Positions 25,334-33,478 of a DNA stretch of 64,000 bases are shown in pieces. The translations under genes and the position numbers were made by a program. The number at the start of each line of letters is the position of its first letter. Positions within the stretch are counted from its first letter, which is position 1. This DNA is from JAEZHK01 sp040768845 (GTDB taxonomy: Bacteria > Bacillota > Clostridia > Christensenellales > Aristaeellaceae): NCBI GenBank assembly GCA_040768845.1, contig JAXGME010000003.1, forward strand, positions 310,001-374,000. Reading direction: 5' to 3'. The notes below the pieces were generated by a model. That model ran no database searches. It was not told the DNA's origin and saw only the letters and a list, made by a program, of their open reading frames with translations.

Positions 25334-26922
25334 AAACGGGAACAAAACGGTTTCTCGCCGCGCTTTTTGCGGCCATCCTGGCGGCGCTTGGCGCCTTTTC
25401 CGGCGCGCTGGCGGAGGGATCGGCGCGCACGCTGACCATCGGCTTTGGACACGCGCTGGAAAATTACGCTCCGACCACCGCGTATGAAACCAAATCCACC
25501 ATGGCAAACCTGGCGTACGAAACCATCGTCCAATACGAAAACGGGGAGATCGTTCCCTGCCTGGCTGAGAGCTGGGCGTGGAACGGGGATGGAACCGTGC
25601 TGACGCTGAATGTGCGAAAGGGCGTCAAATTCCACGACGGCGAACCCCTCGACGCCGAGGCGATGGCCAAAAACCTTCGCTGGGCCAACGCCAACCCGCT
25701 GTACGGTTTTTTTAAGGGCATTTCGCTGATCGAGCGCGTCGATGTGATCGATGCGTATACGCTAACGGTCACCTATCCCAGCCTCTATTACGCGGCGCTT
25801 CAGGATCTTTGCTCTCCCGTGCAGATGGGCATCGTTTCTCCCGCCATGCTGGACATGGAGAAGCTTGATTCCATGAACGGCACCGCCGGCACCGGTCCCT
25901 ACGCCTACGACCACTACGATACGGAAAAGGACGCGGCGATCTTCCGGAAAAACGCGGAATACTGGGGCGGCGACGCCAAGTACGACGAGGTGATCGTCCG
26001 CAACATCCCCGACGCCGCCGCTCGGCTGATGGCGCTTGAGGCCGGGGAAATTGACATGATCTTCGGTTCCGACTGGATCAGCTATGACGACTACGAGCGC
26101 GCCGTCGCCATGGAAAACATTGCGGGCAAGACCTCTGAAAGCGACGTGCGCACCCGCGTGATCGTGCTCAACGCCGCAAATGAAGCGCTCGGCGACGCGA
26201 AGGTTCGCAAAGCCATCGCCTGCGCCGTGGACAAACAGGGCATCGTGGAGGGGTTCATGCACGGCTACGAAGCGGTTGCAGATCAGCCGCTGAGCGCCTC
26301 CCTTCCGTACTGCGACGTTCAGATCCGCACCGTTCAGGCTTATGACATGGAACAGGCGGCCGCGCTTTTGAAGGAGGCTGGGTGGAGCGATACCGACGGA
26401 GACGGCATTTTGGATCAGGACGGCGCCGCGCTTTCGCTCACGTTCAAATATCCCCAGGAGCGCGCGCTCAACGCCGAAATGGCCGAGGTCGTCAAAGCGT
26501 CGCTTGGCGAACTGGGCATTCAGGTGGAAACAATCCCCATGGAGTACATGCTCTGGGCGCAGGCGACCATCTCCGGGGATTTTGACATCAGCATCAACAC
26601 CACCAACGGGCATCCGTATGACCCGCAGAACGTGGTCAACGCCATTCTCTCCGGCATGGACGGCGCGTATCCGTCCATCCTCGCGCTCCCGGATGGACAG
26701 GCGATGATCGATAAAGGCCTGAAAACCCTCGGCACGAGCGACGAAGCGGTCGTGAATGAAATCTATTCGGAGCTCATCAATTACCTCCTGGAGAACACCG
26801 TCAACATCCCGGTATCCACCCAGAAGGAAGTGGTGCTCTACCGCGGCGACCGCATTTCGGATGTGGCGTTTGGCGGCGCGACCAACCTGTTTGATGTCTT
26901 TGGGGTAGCTTGGGCACAGTAG
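25330..26922 (+). CDS. Family 5 extracellular solute-binding protein (nickel/peptide type)
   Basis: A 530-residue solute-binding protein of the DppA/NikA class. It has a Lys-rich N-terminus, a hydrophobic core and a cleavage site like A-L-A-E-G near residue 28. The family pattern N-V-R-K-G-V-K-F-H-D-G-E-P and an N-A-E-Y-W-G-G-D-A-K-Y motif follow. It lacks the lipobox cysteine that usually anchors such proteins in monoderm bacteria. It captures substrate for the importer encoded just upstream; peptides, nickel or a metallophore are all possible. A hairpin at 26946-26983 probably ends the operon. Confidence 0.9.
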   Translation: MKTGTKRFLAALFAAILAALGAFSGALAEGSARTLTIGFGHALENYAPTTAYETKSTMANLAYETIVQYENGEIVPCLAESWAWNGDGTVLTLNVRKGVKFHDGEPLDAEAMAKNLRWANANPLYGFFKGISLIERVDVIDAYTLTVTYPSLYYAALQDLCSPVQMGIVSPAMLDMEKLDSMNGTAGTGPYAYDHYDTEKDAAIFRKNAEYWGGDAKYDEVIVRNIPDAAARLMALEAGEIDMIFGSDWISYDDYERAVAMENIAGKTSESDVRTRVIVLNAANEALGDAKVRKAIACAVDKQGIVEGFMHGYEAVADQPLSASLPYCDVQIRTVQAYDMEQAAALLKEAGWSDTDGDGILDQDGAALSLTFKYPQERALNAEMAEVVKASLGELGIQVETIPMEYMLWAQATISGDFDISINTTNGHPYDPQNVVNAILSGMDGAYPSILALPDGQAMIDKGLKTLGTSDEAVVNEIYSELINYLLENTVNIPVSTQKEVVLYRGDRISDVAFGGATNLFDVFGVAWAQ

Positions 26923-26945
26923 CGAAGCCCTCCACGATGGACAAG

Positions 26946-26983
26946 AAGGCCCCTCGCCATTCTCCGCGTGGCGGGGGGCCTTT
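26946..26983 (+). terminator. Terminator after the ABC importer operon
   Basis: A 14-bp stem (AAGGCCCCTCGCCA with TGGCGGGGGGCCTT, one mismatch) and a 9-nt loop, ending in TTT. It probably works for the operon on the + strand. Confidence 0.7.
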
Positions 26984-26997
26984 GCATGGTGAAAAAG

Positions 26998-27237
26998 TCA
27001 GACGGATTCGGCGTACTTCCCGAAGATGCAGCGCACATCGCCGTCCGCGTCCCACTTCCCGCGGGAATATCCGAGAGCGATCAGCGCCTCTTGCGGGGCG
27101 AAAATGCGGGCAAACAGAGGACGGCATTCACAGACGCCCGGGAAGGTTGAGAACGCCGGCAGGCGCGCATTCGGTGGGTACACCCAAAACCTACCGGAGA
27201 CGGCAATGCGATAAACACACTTAGCGAATAAGCTCAT
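26998..27237 (-). pseudogene. Possible gene remnant (C-terminal fragment)
   Basis: On the minus strand, 27150 down to the stop at 26998 reads with protein-like composition and GC-rich third positions. It includes A-L-I-A-L-G-Y-S-R-G-K-W-D-A-D-G-D-V-R-C. The frame opens only at 27237, with no Shine-Dalgarno site and an unconvincing first half. I read it as the decayed end of a lost gene, but recognise no family. It is most of what the 456-base gap between 26923 and 27378 holds, besides a terminator and the next promoter. Confidence 0.35.
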
Positions 27238-27256
27238 AAATAGCCATTTTTACTTA

Positions 27257-27285
27257 TTGTCTATATCCATAAAAAGAAGTAGTAT
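27257..27285 (+). promoter_or_regulatory. Promoter of the DhaK/ABC catabolic operon
   Basis: TTGTCT (27257-27262), a 17-bp spacer and TAGTAT (27280-27285) in an AT-rich island, about 95 bp before the first gene. No clear operator dyad is seen. Confidence 0.5.
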
Positions 27286-27378
27286 TGTTACAGAATCAAG
27301 TTTTCCCATTTCCGTGTCCGGAGATGACGCGGCACACGAACGGATGCCCGGGGGCGGATGCGCGGGCAGGAGGTTTGT

Positions 27379-27888
27379 TTGACTGAATTTGAGGAGCTGG
27401 CGCTGAAAAAGATAACCAAGGATTACTTGGTTGATTGCGTATACGCACATATAAATACGCTGTCAGGAAGATACGGGATAAGCAACGCCGAAATCAGCAT
27501 GCATGTCGGCTGGGACCCTGCCGGTTTTAACCAGAAGTACAATCGCAGCAACGATTTGCGCATCACGACGTTTATCAAAATCTACGTCGCCCTTACGGAG
27601 CTGGTCGCCGAAAAGGAGCGCGAGATGGGCATGGGAGAGTTCGTGCTGTCCGAAATACGCCTGGGTGATCTCATCACCGACGAAGAGTTGGCCGTCGGCG
27701 CGCTGTTCAATCATATCAGCGCCGTGGCCGAGGGGAAAGCCGAGTTCCTTGAAAAGGACAAATATATGGAAACCTACCGGCGCATGAGGCCCTTTGTGCT
27801 GGTCAGCAAAAAAAACAAGCGATACAGCGACCGCGAGATCGACGTCTACATTTACTACTATAAGGCGACCGCCACGCTTGGACATTAG
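27379..27888 (+). CDS. Putative DNA-binding regulator of the catabolic operon
   Basis: A 169-residue protein that I cannot assign to a named family. Residues about 28-75 (R-Y-G-I-S-N-A-E-I-S-M-H-V-G-W-D, then a basic loop and T-T-F-I-K-I-Y-V-A-L) have the spacing of an XRE/lambda-like helix-turn-helix. The C-terminal half is acidic, then basic, and ends in a Tyr-rich strand. The TTG at 27379 follows AGGAGG. It is first in the operon, 22 bp before dhaK1, and is the natural candidate for its regulator. Confidence 0.6.
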   Translation: MTEFEELALKKITKDYLVDCVYAHINTLSGRYGISNAEISMHVGWDPAGFNQKYNRSNDLRITTFIKIYVALTELVAEKEREMGMGEFVLSEIRLGDLITDEELAVGALFNHISAVAEGKAEFLEKDKYMETYRRMRPFVLVSKKNKRYSDREIDVYIYYYKATATLGH

Positions 27889-27910
27889 GCACGGTTGCTT
27901 TGGAGGATTT

Positions 27911-28906
27911 ATGCAGAAATTCGTAAACGACCAGAACAGCATGGTGGATGAGTCGATCTCTGGTTTTGTCAAATGCTATCCCGATGTCGTGAGCCATACG
28001 CCTTGCGCCCGCACGCTCAAGTATGTGAAGGCGCCCGTCGCGGGCAAGGTCGGCGTGGTAAGCGGCGGGGGATGGGGGCACGATCCCGCTTTTATGGGTT
28101 ACATAGGAAAGAACATGCTTGATGCCGTGGCCGTTGGCAATACGTTTACGCCGCCGTCTGTGGAATCCTTCTGCGAGGCGTTTCGGGCCGCGGACGCCGG
28201 CAGGGGCGTGGTGCTGATCTACGGGAATTATCCAAAGGATATTGTTAATGCTGAAAAGGCCATTCAGATTGCCGCCGCGGAGGACATTCGCGTGCTGAGC
28301 ATTGTTGCCAACGATGATATAGCAACTGCGGATCATTCGACGCGCAGGGGGACAACCGGCGAGGTGTTTCTGTGGAAGGTCGGCGGCGCGGCCGCCGCGC
28401 TGGGCTACGGCCAGGATGAGGTCGCGCTGGTGACTCAAAAGGCGCTTGCCAATACGCGTTCTATCGGCGTGGGCATCGCCAGCTGCATTATCCCGGAGGT
28501 TGGGCGGCCCAACTACCTGATTGAGAAGGGCACGATGGAAATTGGCGTGGGGCACCATGGCCTTCCGGGCAGCGACACCTGCAAGCTGAAGACGGCGGAT
28601 GCCACGGCTGAAATTATGCTGAGTGAAATTATGCGCGACATGGCGCTCGCCCGGAGCGAGCAGGTGGCGGTCATCGTGTCCGGCCTGGGCAACACGATGC
28701 TCAGCGAGCTGCATATCCTCTTTGACCGGGTCTACGACATGCTGAACGAGCGGGGAATCGGGCTTCACAGGGCGTATGTCGGGAATTACTTTACGTCGCT
28801 GGACATGATGGGTGCGACGCTTACCCTCATGCGCGTGGACGATGAACTGTGCCGTCTGCTGGACCATCCGGGCTATCCGGCGGCCCTGACCCATTTCCTC
28901 CGCTGA
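27911..28906 (+). CDS. DhaK-like ketose kinase subunit, divergent paralogue 1
   Basis: A 331-residue homologue of the dihydroxyacetone-binding kinase subunit. His216 in G-H-H-G-L-P-G corresponds to the histidine that binds the substrate carbonyl covalently. His57 and an Asp in G-N-Y-P-K-D match other active-site residues. The usual G-G-G-S-G-H-E-P loop reads G-G-G-W-G-H-D-P and G-N-Y-x-G-D reads G-N-Y-P-K-D, so the pocket differs from paralogue 2 at 33479. It may accept another ketose or act as a regulatory subunit. The ATG follows TTGGAGG. No DhaL lies directly beside it. Confidence 0.85.
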   Translation: MQKFVNDQNSMVDESISGFVKCYPDVVSHTPCARTLKYVKAPVAGKVGVVSGGGWGHDPAFMGYIGKNMLDAVAVGNTFTPPSVESFCEAFRAADAGRGVVLIYGNYPKDIVNAEKAIQIAAAEDIRVLSIVANDDIATADHSTRRGTTGEVFLWKVGGAAAALGYGQDEVALVTQKALANTRSIGVGIASCIIPEVGRPNYLIEKGTMEIGVGHHGLPGSDTCKLKTADATAEIMLSEIMRDMALARSEQVAVIVSGLGNTMLSELHILFDRVYDMLNERGIGLHRAYVGNYFTSLDMMGATLTLMRVDDELCRLLDHPGYPAALTHFLR

Positions 28907-28940
28907 CACCGCTGCGCATTGAACCGATAGGAGAATGAGC

Positions 28941-30422
28941 ATGAGTCTGCTTGAACTCAAGGGCATCCGAAAGAGCTACTATGGGGTGGAAGTACTGCAT
29001 GGCGTGGACTTTTTGCTCAGGCCGGGCTGTGTGCATGCGCTGATGGGGGAAAACGGCGCCGGAAAATCCACATTGGTCAAGGTGATTGCTGGAATTCACC
29101 GCTGCGATGCGGGCGAAATCCTGTTGGAGGGCGTGCCTGTCGCCATTGATTCTCCGCTGAAGGCGCGGGAGATGGGCATATCGATGATTCACCAGGAGCT
29201 GTCGCCGGTGCTCGAAATGAGTGTTGCCGAAAACATTTTTTTGGGGCGTGAACCCAGGCGCATGGGTTTTCTGGATTACAAGACGCTCTACCAGCAGACG
29301 GAGGAACTCCTGTCCAAGTTGAAAATACCCATCAGTGCCCGGACCAAAATGAAAAGTCTCCGCGTGGCAGACCAGCAGATGGTGGAAATCGCCAAGGCGA
29401 TCTCCCAGAACGCAAAGATCGTCATCATGGACGAGCCCACCTCCGCCATCACCGACCGCGAAGTGGACAGCCTGTTCAGCATGATTGCGGACTTAAAGGC
29501 CCGCGGCACAGGCATCATATACATTTCCCACAAGCTGGACGAAATCCTCAGAATTTCCGATGAAATATCCGTGCTGCGCGACGGCACCAACGTCAACACG
29601 TGGCGTGCGGACGAGGTGGACAACGAGACCATCATCCGCAGCATGGTCGGCCGTGAAATCAGAGAACAGTTTCCCAAGACCAAGTCCGAAATATCCGACA
29701 CGATTCTCGAAGTCAGAAACCTGACCCGGGCGGGTCAGTACGAGGACATCAGCTTTACGCTGCGCCGCGGAGAAATCCTTGGTTTTGTGGGCCTCGTGGG
29801 CTCGGGCCGTACGGAATTGATGCATTCCCTGTTCGGCCTGACCCGACCCGACAGCGGGCAGATACTGCTCGAGGGCCGGGAAGTCAGCTTCAGGCGCCCG
29901 CGGGACGCGATTCAGGCCGGAATCGCCTATGTGACGGAGGATCGCAAGGGCGAGGGGTTGGTCATGCCGATGAGCGTGCGCAACAACACCACGCTGCCAA
30001 CGCTGCGCGGCTTTACCAATCGGGGTTTGATCAGCCGCCGGCGGGAGGACAGGGCGGTGGAGGAGCGCGTGCGCGCGCTGAACATCAAGCTGACATCGCC
30101 CCGCCAACTGGTCAAGTCCCTGTCCGGCGGGAACCAGCAAAAAGTCGTGCTGGCCAAGTGGATTCTCGCCGCACCCCGCATTATCATCTTTGACGAGCCG
30201 ACCCGCGGCATCGATGTGGGCGCCAAGGCGGAGATATACCGGATCATGTGCGATTACGTCGCCAAGGGAAACGCCGTCATCATGGTTTCTTCGGAAATGC
30301 CGGAGGCCATGGGGATGAGTGATCGGCTTATCGTGCTGAGCAACCACAGAAAAAGCGGCGAAATGTGCCGGGAAGACTTCTCCCAGGAGCGCATTGTGCA
30401 GCACCAGTTCATGTACATGTAG
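28941..30422 (+). CDS. Sugar ABC transporter ATPase, tandem domains (RbsA/XylG type)
   Basis: A 493-residue protein with two ABC domains. The first has Walker A G-E-N-G-A-G-K-S-T near residue 35 and Walker B I-V-I-M-D-E-P-T. The second has the degenerate loop G-L-V-G-S-G-R-T and signature L-S-G-G-N-Q-Q-K. This is the usual pattern of carbohydrate uptake (CUT2) transporters. ATG 28941 is better placed than ATG 28935 relative to AGGAGA. It couples ATP to the permease encoded next. Confidence 0.93.
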   Translation: MSLLELKGIRKSYYGVEVLHGVDFLLRPGCVHALMGENGAGKSTLVKVIAGIHRCDAGEILLEGVPVAIDSPLKAREMGISMIHQELSPVLEMSVAENIFLGREPRRMGFLDYKTLYQQTEELLSKLKIPISARTKMKSLRVADQQMVEIAKAISQNAKIVIMDEPTSAITDREVDSLFSMIADLKARGTGIIYISHKLDEILRISDEISVLRDGTNVNTWRADEVDNETIIRSMVGREIREQFPKTKSEISDTILEVRNLTRAGQYEDISFTLRRGEILGFVGLVGSGRTELMHSLFGLTRPDSGQILLEGREVSFRRPRDAIQAGIAYVTEDRKGEGLVMPMSVRNNTTLPTLRGFTNRGLISRRREDRAVEERVRALNIKLTSPRQLVKSLSGGNQQKVVLAKWILAAPRIIIFDEPTRGIDVGAKAEIYRIMCDYVAKGNAVIMVSSEMPEAMGMSDRLIVLSNHRKSGEMCREDFSQERIVQHQFMYM

Positions 30423-30464
30423 CGTACGGCGGCGAATTTCATGCGATGAGTAGGAGAGAGCAAA

Positions 30465-31451
30465 ATGACGGACAAGCAGATTCGGGCACAGACATTGCCC
30501 CGCGACACCGGCATGACTCGCAAGCAGTTTATATCCACGTTTGGCTCGCTGATCGCCTTGGTGCTGCTCATCGTGCTGATGAGTGTGCTGAAGAGCAACT
30601 TTCTAAGCGCAACCAACATTCGGAACGTGCTCAGGATTGCCTCTATCAACGGGCTTTTGGCCATTGGCATGACGTTTGTCATTCTGACCGGCGGGATTGA
30701 CCTGTCCGTGGGGGCGATCATGGGCTGCGCGGGCATGTTTTCGGCATACTTTGCGCAAAACAGCATGGGCTATCCCTGGTACGTGGGTGTGCTGGTGGGC
30801 CTGGGAATGGGGTTTGTCATTGGCCTGTTCAACGGCGTCAGCATTTCCTATCTGAAGGTTCCGGCCTTCGTCGGTACGCTGGGCGCGATGTCCATCGCCA
30901 AGGGCATGACATTCCTCCTGACCAACGCGAAGCCCATACCAAGCCTGAACACCACGTTCAAGAGCATCGGCGGCGGCGAGATTTGGGGTTGGCTGCCCAT
31001 ACCGATCGTCATCATGGCGGTGGTGCTGCTGATTTGCTTCATCCTGCTTTATAAAACCCGATACGGGCGCTACGTGTTTGCCGTCGGCGGCAACCTGAAT
31101 GCCGCCCACGCCTCCGGCATCGACACCCGAATGATCACCTGTTCGGTGTATGTGATTTCAGGCATTCTGGCCGCGCTGGCGGGCATCATCACCACGGCCC
31201 GCGTCACTTCCGGCGTCACGTCCACGGGCGATGGCTACGAAACCAACGCCATTGCGATGGTCGTCATCGGCGGCACGAGCCTGGCCGGCGGGCGCGGCAG
31301 GCTGTGGGGTACGATTGTCGGCATCCTGCTGCTCCAGTGCCTGACAACCGGCCTTGATATGCTGGCGGTCAACGCCTATTACCAGCTCATCATCAAAGGC
31401 TTCGTCGTCATCGGTGCCGTCATGCTCGACGGGCTCAGTTCCGACCACTGA
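30465..31451 (+). CDS. Sugar ABC transporter permease (RbsC type)
   Basis: A 328-residue membrane protein with eight or more hydrophobic segments. CUT2 permease signatures are G-M-T-F-V-I-L-T-G-G-I-D-L-S-V-G near residue 68 and A-V-G-G-N-x-x-A-A-x-x-S-G-I-D near 208. AGGAGAG precedes the ATG. It forms the channel of the pentose/polyol-type importer with the ATPase before it and the binding protein after it. Confidence 0.93.
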   Translation: MTDKQIRAQTLPRDTGMTRKQFISTFGSLIALVLLIVLMSVLKSNFLSATNIRNVLRIASINGLLAIGMTFVILTGGIDLSVGAIMGCAGMFSAYFAQNSMGYPWYVGVLVGLGMGFVIGLFNGVSISYLKVPAFVGTLGAMSIAKGMTFLLTNAKPIPSLNTTFKSIGGGEIWGWLPIPIVIMAVVLLICFILLYKTRYGRYVFAVGGNLNAAHASGIDTRMITCSVYVISGILAALAGIITTARVTSGVTSTGDGYETNAIAMVVIGGTSLAGGRGRLWGTIVGILLLQCLTTGLDMLAVNAYYQLIIKGFVVIGAVMLDGLSSDH

Positions 31452-31639
31452 ACGCAACATTTTGAAAGCATTCATGCCGTGGCAGCGCGACGCCGCGGCC
31501 CCGAATGGGGCGCAGAGCACCGAAAGGGGCGCCCCCAAGCTTTGTTTACCCTGCGGCGCGCCGCACTTGCCGGACTGAGATGCGTGCAACCACGAGATAA
31601 TCGCGAAAGCGGTTAATCAATAGATAGGAGGGTACCTTG

Positions 31640-32566
31640 ATGAAGAAATCCGTGCGAATCCTTACGCTCCTCGTCGCCCTGATGATGCTCTCGTTTGCCT
31701 TTGCCGCCAGCGCCTCCGCGCTGAAGATCGGCGCGACCTACTACAGCCTGCAGAACGAGTTTACCATGCGCATGGACAACGCCGGCAAGAAGTACTGCGA
31801 GGAAAACGGCATTGAGTTCCTGTCCTACGACGGCAACTACGACGCGGCAACCCAGCTCAGCCAGGTGGAAACGATGATTGCCGACGGCTGTGATGCCATC
31901 ATTCTCAACCCGCAGGATGCCATTGCCTGTGCGGCAGCCGTGGAGCTCGCGCACAAGGCCAACATTCCGGTGGTTGGCGTCAATACCATGGTGGAGAGCG
32001 ATTTGCTCACCTCCTATGTCGGCTCTCAGGACGTGTCCGCCGGCGAAGACATCATGAACTACATGATCAAGTACCTCGGCAAGGATGACTTCAGCATTGT
32101 CATCATCGAGGGGCCGATGGGCCAGTCTGCGCAGTTGCAGCGCATCGAAGGCATTACCAACGTGCTGGCCGATCATCCCAACATCAAGGAACTCGCCCGC
32201 AACACCGCCAACTGGTCCCGCTCCGAGGCCATGGGCCTGATGGAAACTTGGATTTCCACCTTCGGTGATGAAATTGACGCCGTGATCGCGGAAAACGATG
32301 AGATGGCGCTGGGCGCTCGCGAAGCCATCGTCGCAGCCGGGAAGGACATCCCCTGCATCGGCATCGACGGCATTACCGACGCGGTTGCGGCCATTCAGAG
32401 CGGCAACATGATCGCCAGCGACTTCCAAAATGCCGAAGGCCAGATGACCGGCGCCATTGAGACCGCGGTCAAGGCTGTGAACGGCGAGAAGGTCGAGAAG
32501 TTCTACTGGATTCCTTTTGAGATGATTACGCCCGAGAACGCCGCGGAGTACGTTGGCAGGTATTGA
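31640..32566 (+). CDS. Sugar-binding protein of the CUT2 importer (RbsB type)
   Basis: A 308-residue periplasmic-binding-protein-1-fold protein. The signal peptide ends near A-S-A-S-A-L-K with no lipobox Cys. Family stretches are I-L-N-P-Q-D-A-I-A near residue 88, G-I-D-G-I-T-D-A and A-V-N-G-E. The ATG at 31640 lies 7 nt after AGGAGGG; a TTG one codon earlier is less likely. It would capture the operon substrate, perhaps a tetritol, pentose or polyol. A 188-base gap separates it from the permease gene. Confidence 0.92.
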   Translation: MKKSVRILTLLVALMMLSFAFAASASALKIGATYYSLQNEFTMRMDNAGKKYCEENGIEFLSYDGNYDAATQLSQVETMIADGCDAIILNPQDAIACAAAVELAHKANIPVVGVNTMVESDLLTSYVGSQDVSAGEDIMNYMIKYLGKDDFSIVIIEGPMGQSAQLQRIEGITNVLADHPNIKELARNTANWSRSEAMGLMETWISTFGDEIDAVIAENDEMALGAREAIVAAGKDIPCIGIDGITDAVAAIQSGNMIASDFQNAEGQMTGAIETAVKAVNGEKVEKFYWIPFEMITPENAAEYVGRY

Positions 32567-32579
32567 TTTCGCGGGGCCA

Positions 32580-32643
32580 ATGCCCGCCGGGCTTTCTTTC
32601 ACCATGATCCCATGCGGGGCGGGCGATTTACCGTCCGCCCCGC
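32580..32643 (+). other. Two intergenic hairpins between the binding-protein and dehydrogenase genes
   Basis: GCCC-GCC-GGGC at 32582-32592 or so is followed by TTTCTTTC. A 12-bp stem (32614-32625 with 32632-32643, one G-T pair) follows. The first may be a partial terminator or a 3' stabiliser of the binding-protein mRNA, giving more of that protein than of the enzymes. Confidence 0.4.
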
Positions 32644-32691
32644 GGCAGAGGCGACGGATACCGCTTAAGATTTCATCGGGAGGGATTTGCT

Positions 32692-33459
32692 GTGCTTCAT
32701 TATGAAGGTGTGGATATCGATTTTTCCCTTGAGGGCAAGACGGCAATCATTACCGGCGGCGCGGCCGGGATTGGCTATGCCACCGCCAAGTTCTTCCACG
32801 CAAAGGGCGTGAACGTGGTCCTCGCGGACCTCAATCCCGAGGTGGAGAGCATTGCAAAAAAGCTGGGGGAGAACGCCGTGGGCGTGCCGGGCAATGTCTG
32901 CGACCGGGCATATCCTTCACGGGTGATTGAGGCGGGTGTCGCTGCTTTCGGCCGCATCGACATTCTGGTTAACAGTGCGGGCATTGTGGCACTTGAAGAC
33001 GCGGAACTCATCAGCGAAAAAGACTGGACGAGGACCATCGACATCAACCTCTCCGCCAGCTTCTTTATGGCACAGGCGGTGGGCAAATACATGATCGACA
33101 ATCATATCAACGGCTCCATCGTCAACATGGCTTCTCAGGCCGGCGTAATCGCGCTTGACAAGCATGTGGCTTACTGCGCCAGCAAGGGCGGTATCATCGC
33201 AATGACCAAGGTGTTGGCCAAGGAATGGGGCCGCTACGGCATCCGCGTCAACGCCGTCTCCCCGACAGTCGTGCTGACGGAACTGGGACACAAGGCATGG
33301 GATGGGCCGGTGGGCGAAGCGTTTAAAAAGGAAATGCCCTCCGAACGATTTGCGGAGCCCGAAGAGATCGCGGCCGTAATCGCCTTCCTGTGCAGCAAGG
33401 GCGCGGGGATGATTACCGGGCACAATCTTTTGGTTGATGGCGGCTTTACGATCAAATAA
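32692..33459 (+). CDS. SDR-family polyol dehydrogenase (threitol/arabinitol type)
   Basis: A 255-residue short-chain dehydrogenase. The NAD(P) motif T-G-G-A-A-G-I-G lies near residue 22, N-S-A-G near 95 and catalytic Y-C-A-S-K near residue 160. A-D-L after the second strand favours NAD over NADP. The GTG at 32692 follows GGGAGGG. In mycobacteria a dehydrogenase of this kind oxidises D-threitol to erythrulose before a DhaK-type kinase and an RpiB-type isomerase. The same three enzyme types are present here. Arabinitol, xylitol or sorbitol remain possible. Confidence 0.85.
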   Translation: MLHYEGVDIDFSLEGKTAIITGGAAGIGYATAKFFHAKGVNVVLADLNPEVESIAKKLGENAVGVPGNVCDRAYPSRVIEAGVAAFGRIDILVNSAGIVALEDAELISEKDWTRTIDINLSASFFMAQAVGKYMIDNHINGSIVNMASQAGVIALDKHVAYCASKGGIIAMTKVLAKEWGRYGIRVNAVSPTVVLTELGHKAWDGPVGEAFKKEMPSERFAEPEEIAAVIAFLCSKGAGMITGHNLLVDGGFTIK

Positions 33460-33478
33460 ACGCTTTGGAGGTTTTCCT

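Noticed and set aside
26910..27224. Plus-strand frame of 104 codons after the binding-protein gene
   Set aside because: It spans the terminator, has no ribosome-binding site and a Arg/Pro/Gly-rich composition typical of non-coding GC-rich DNA.
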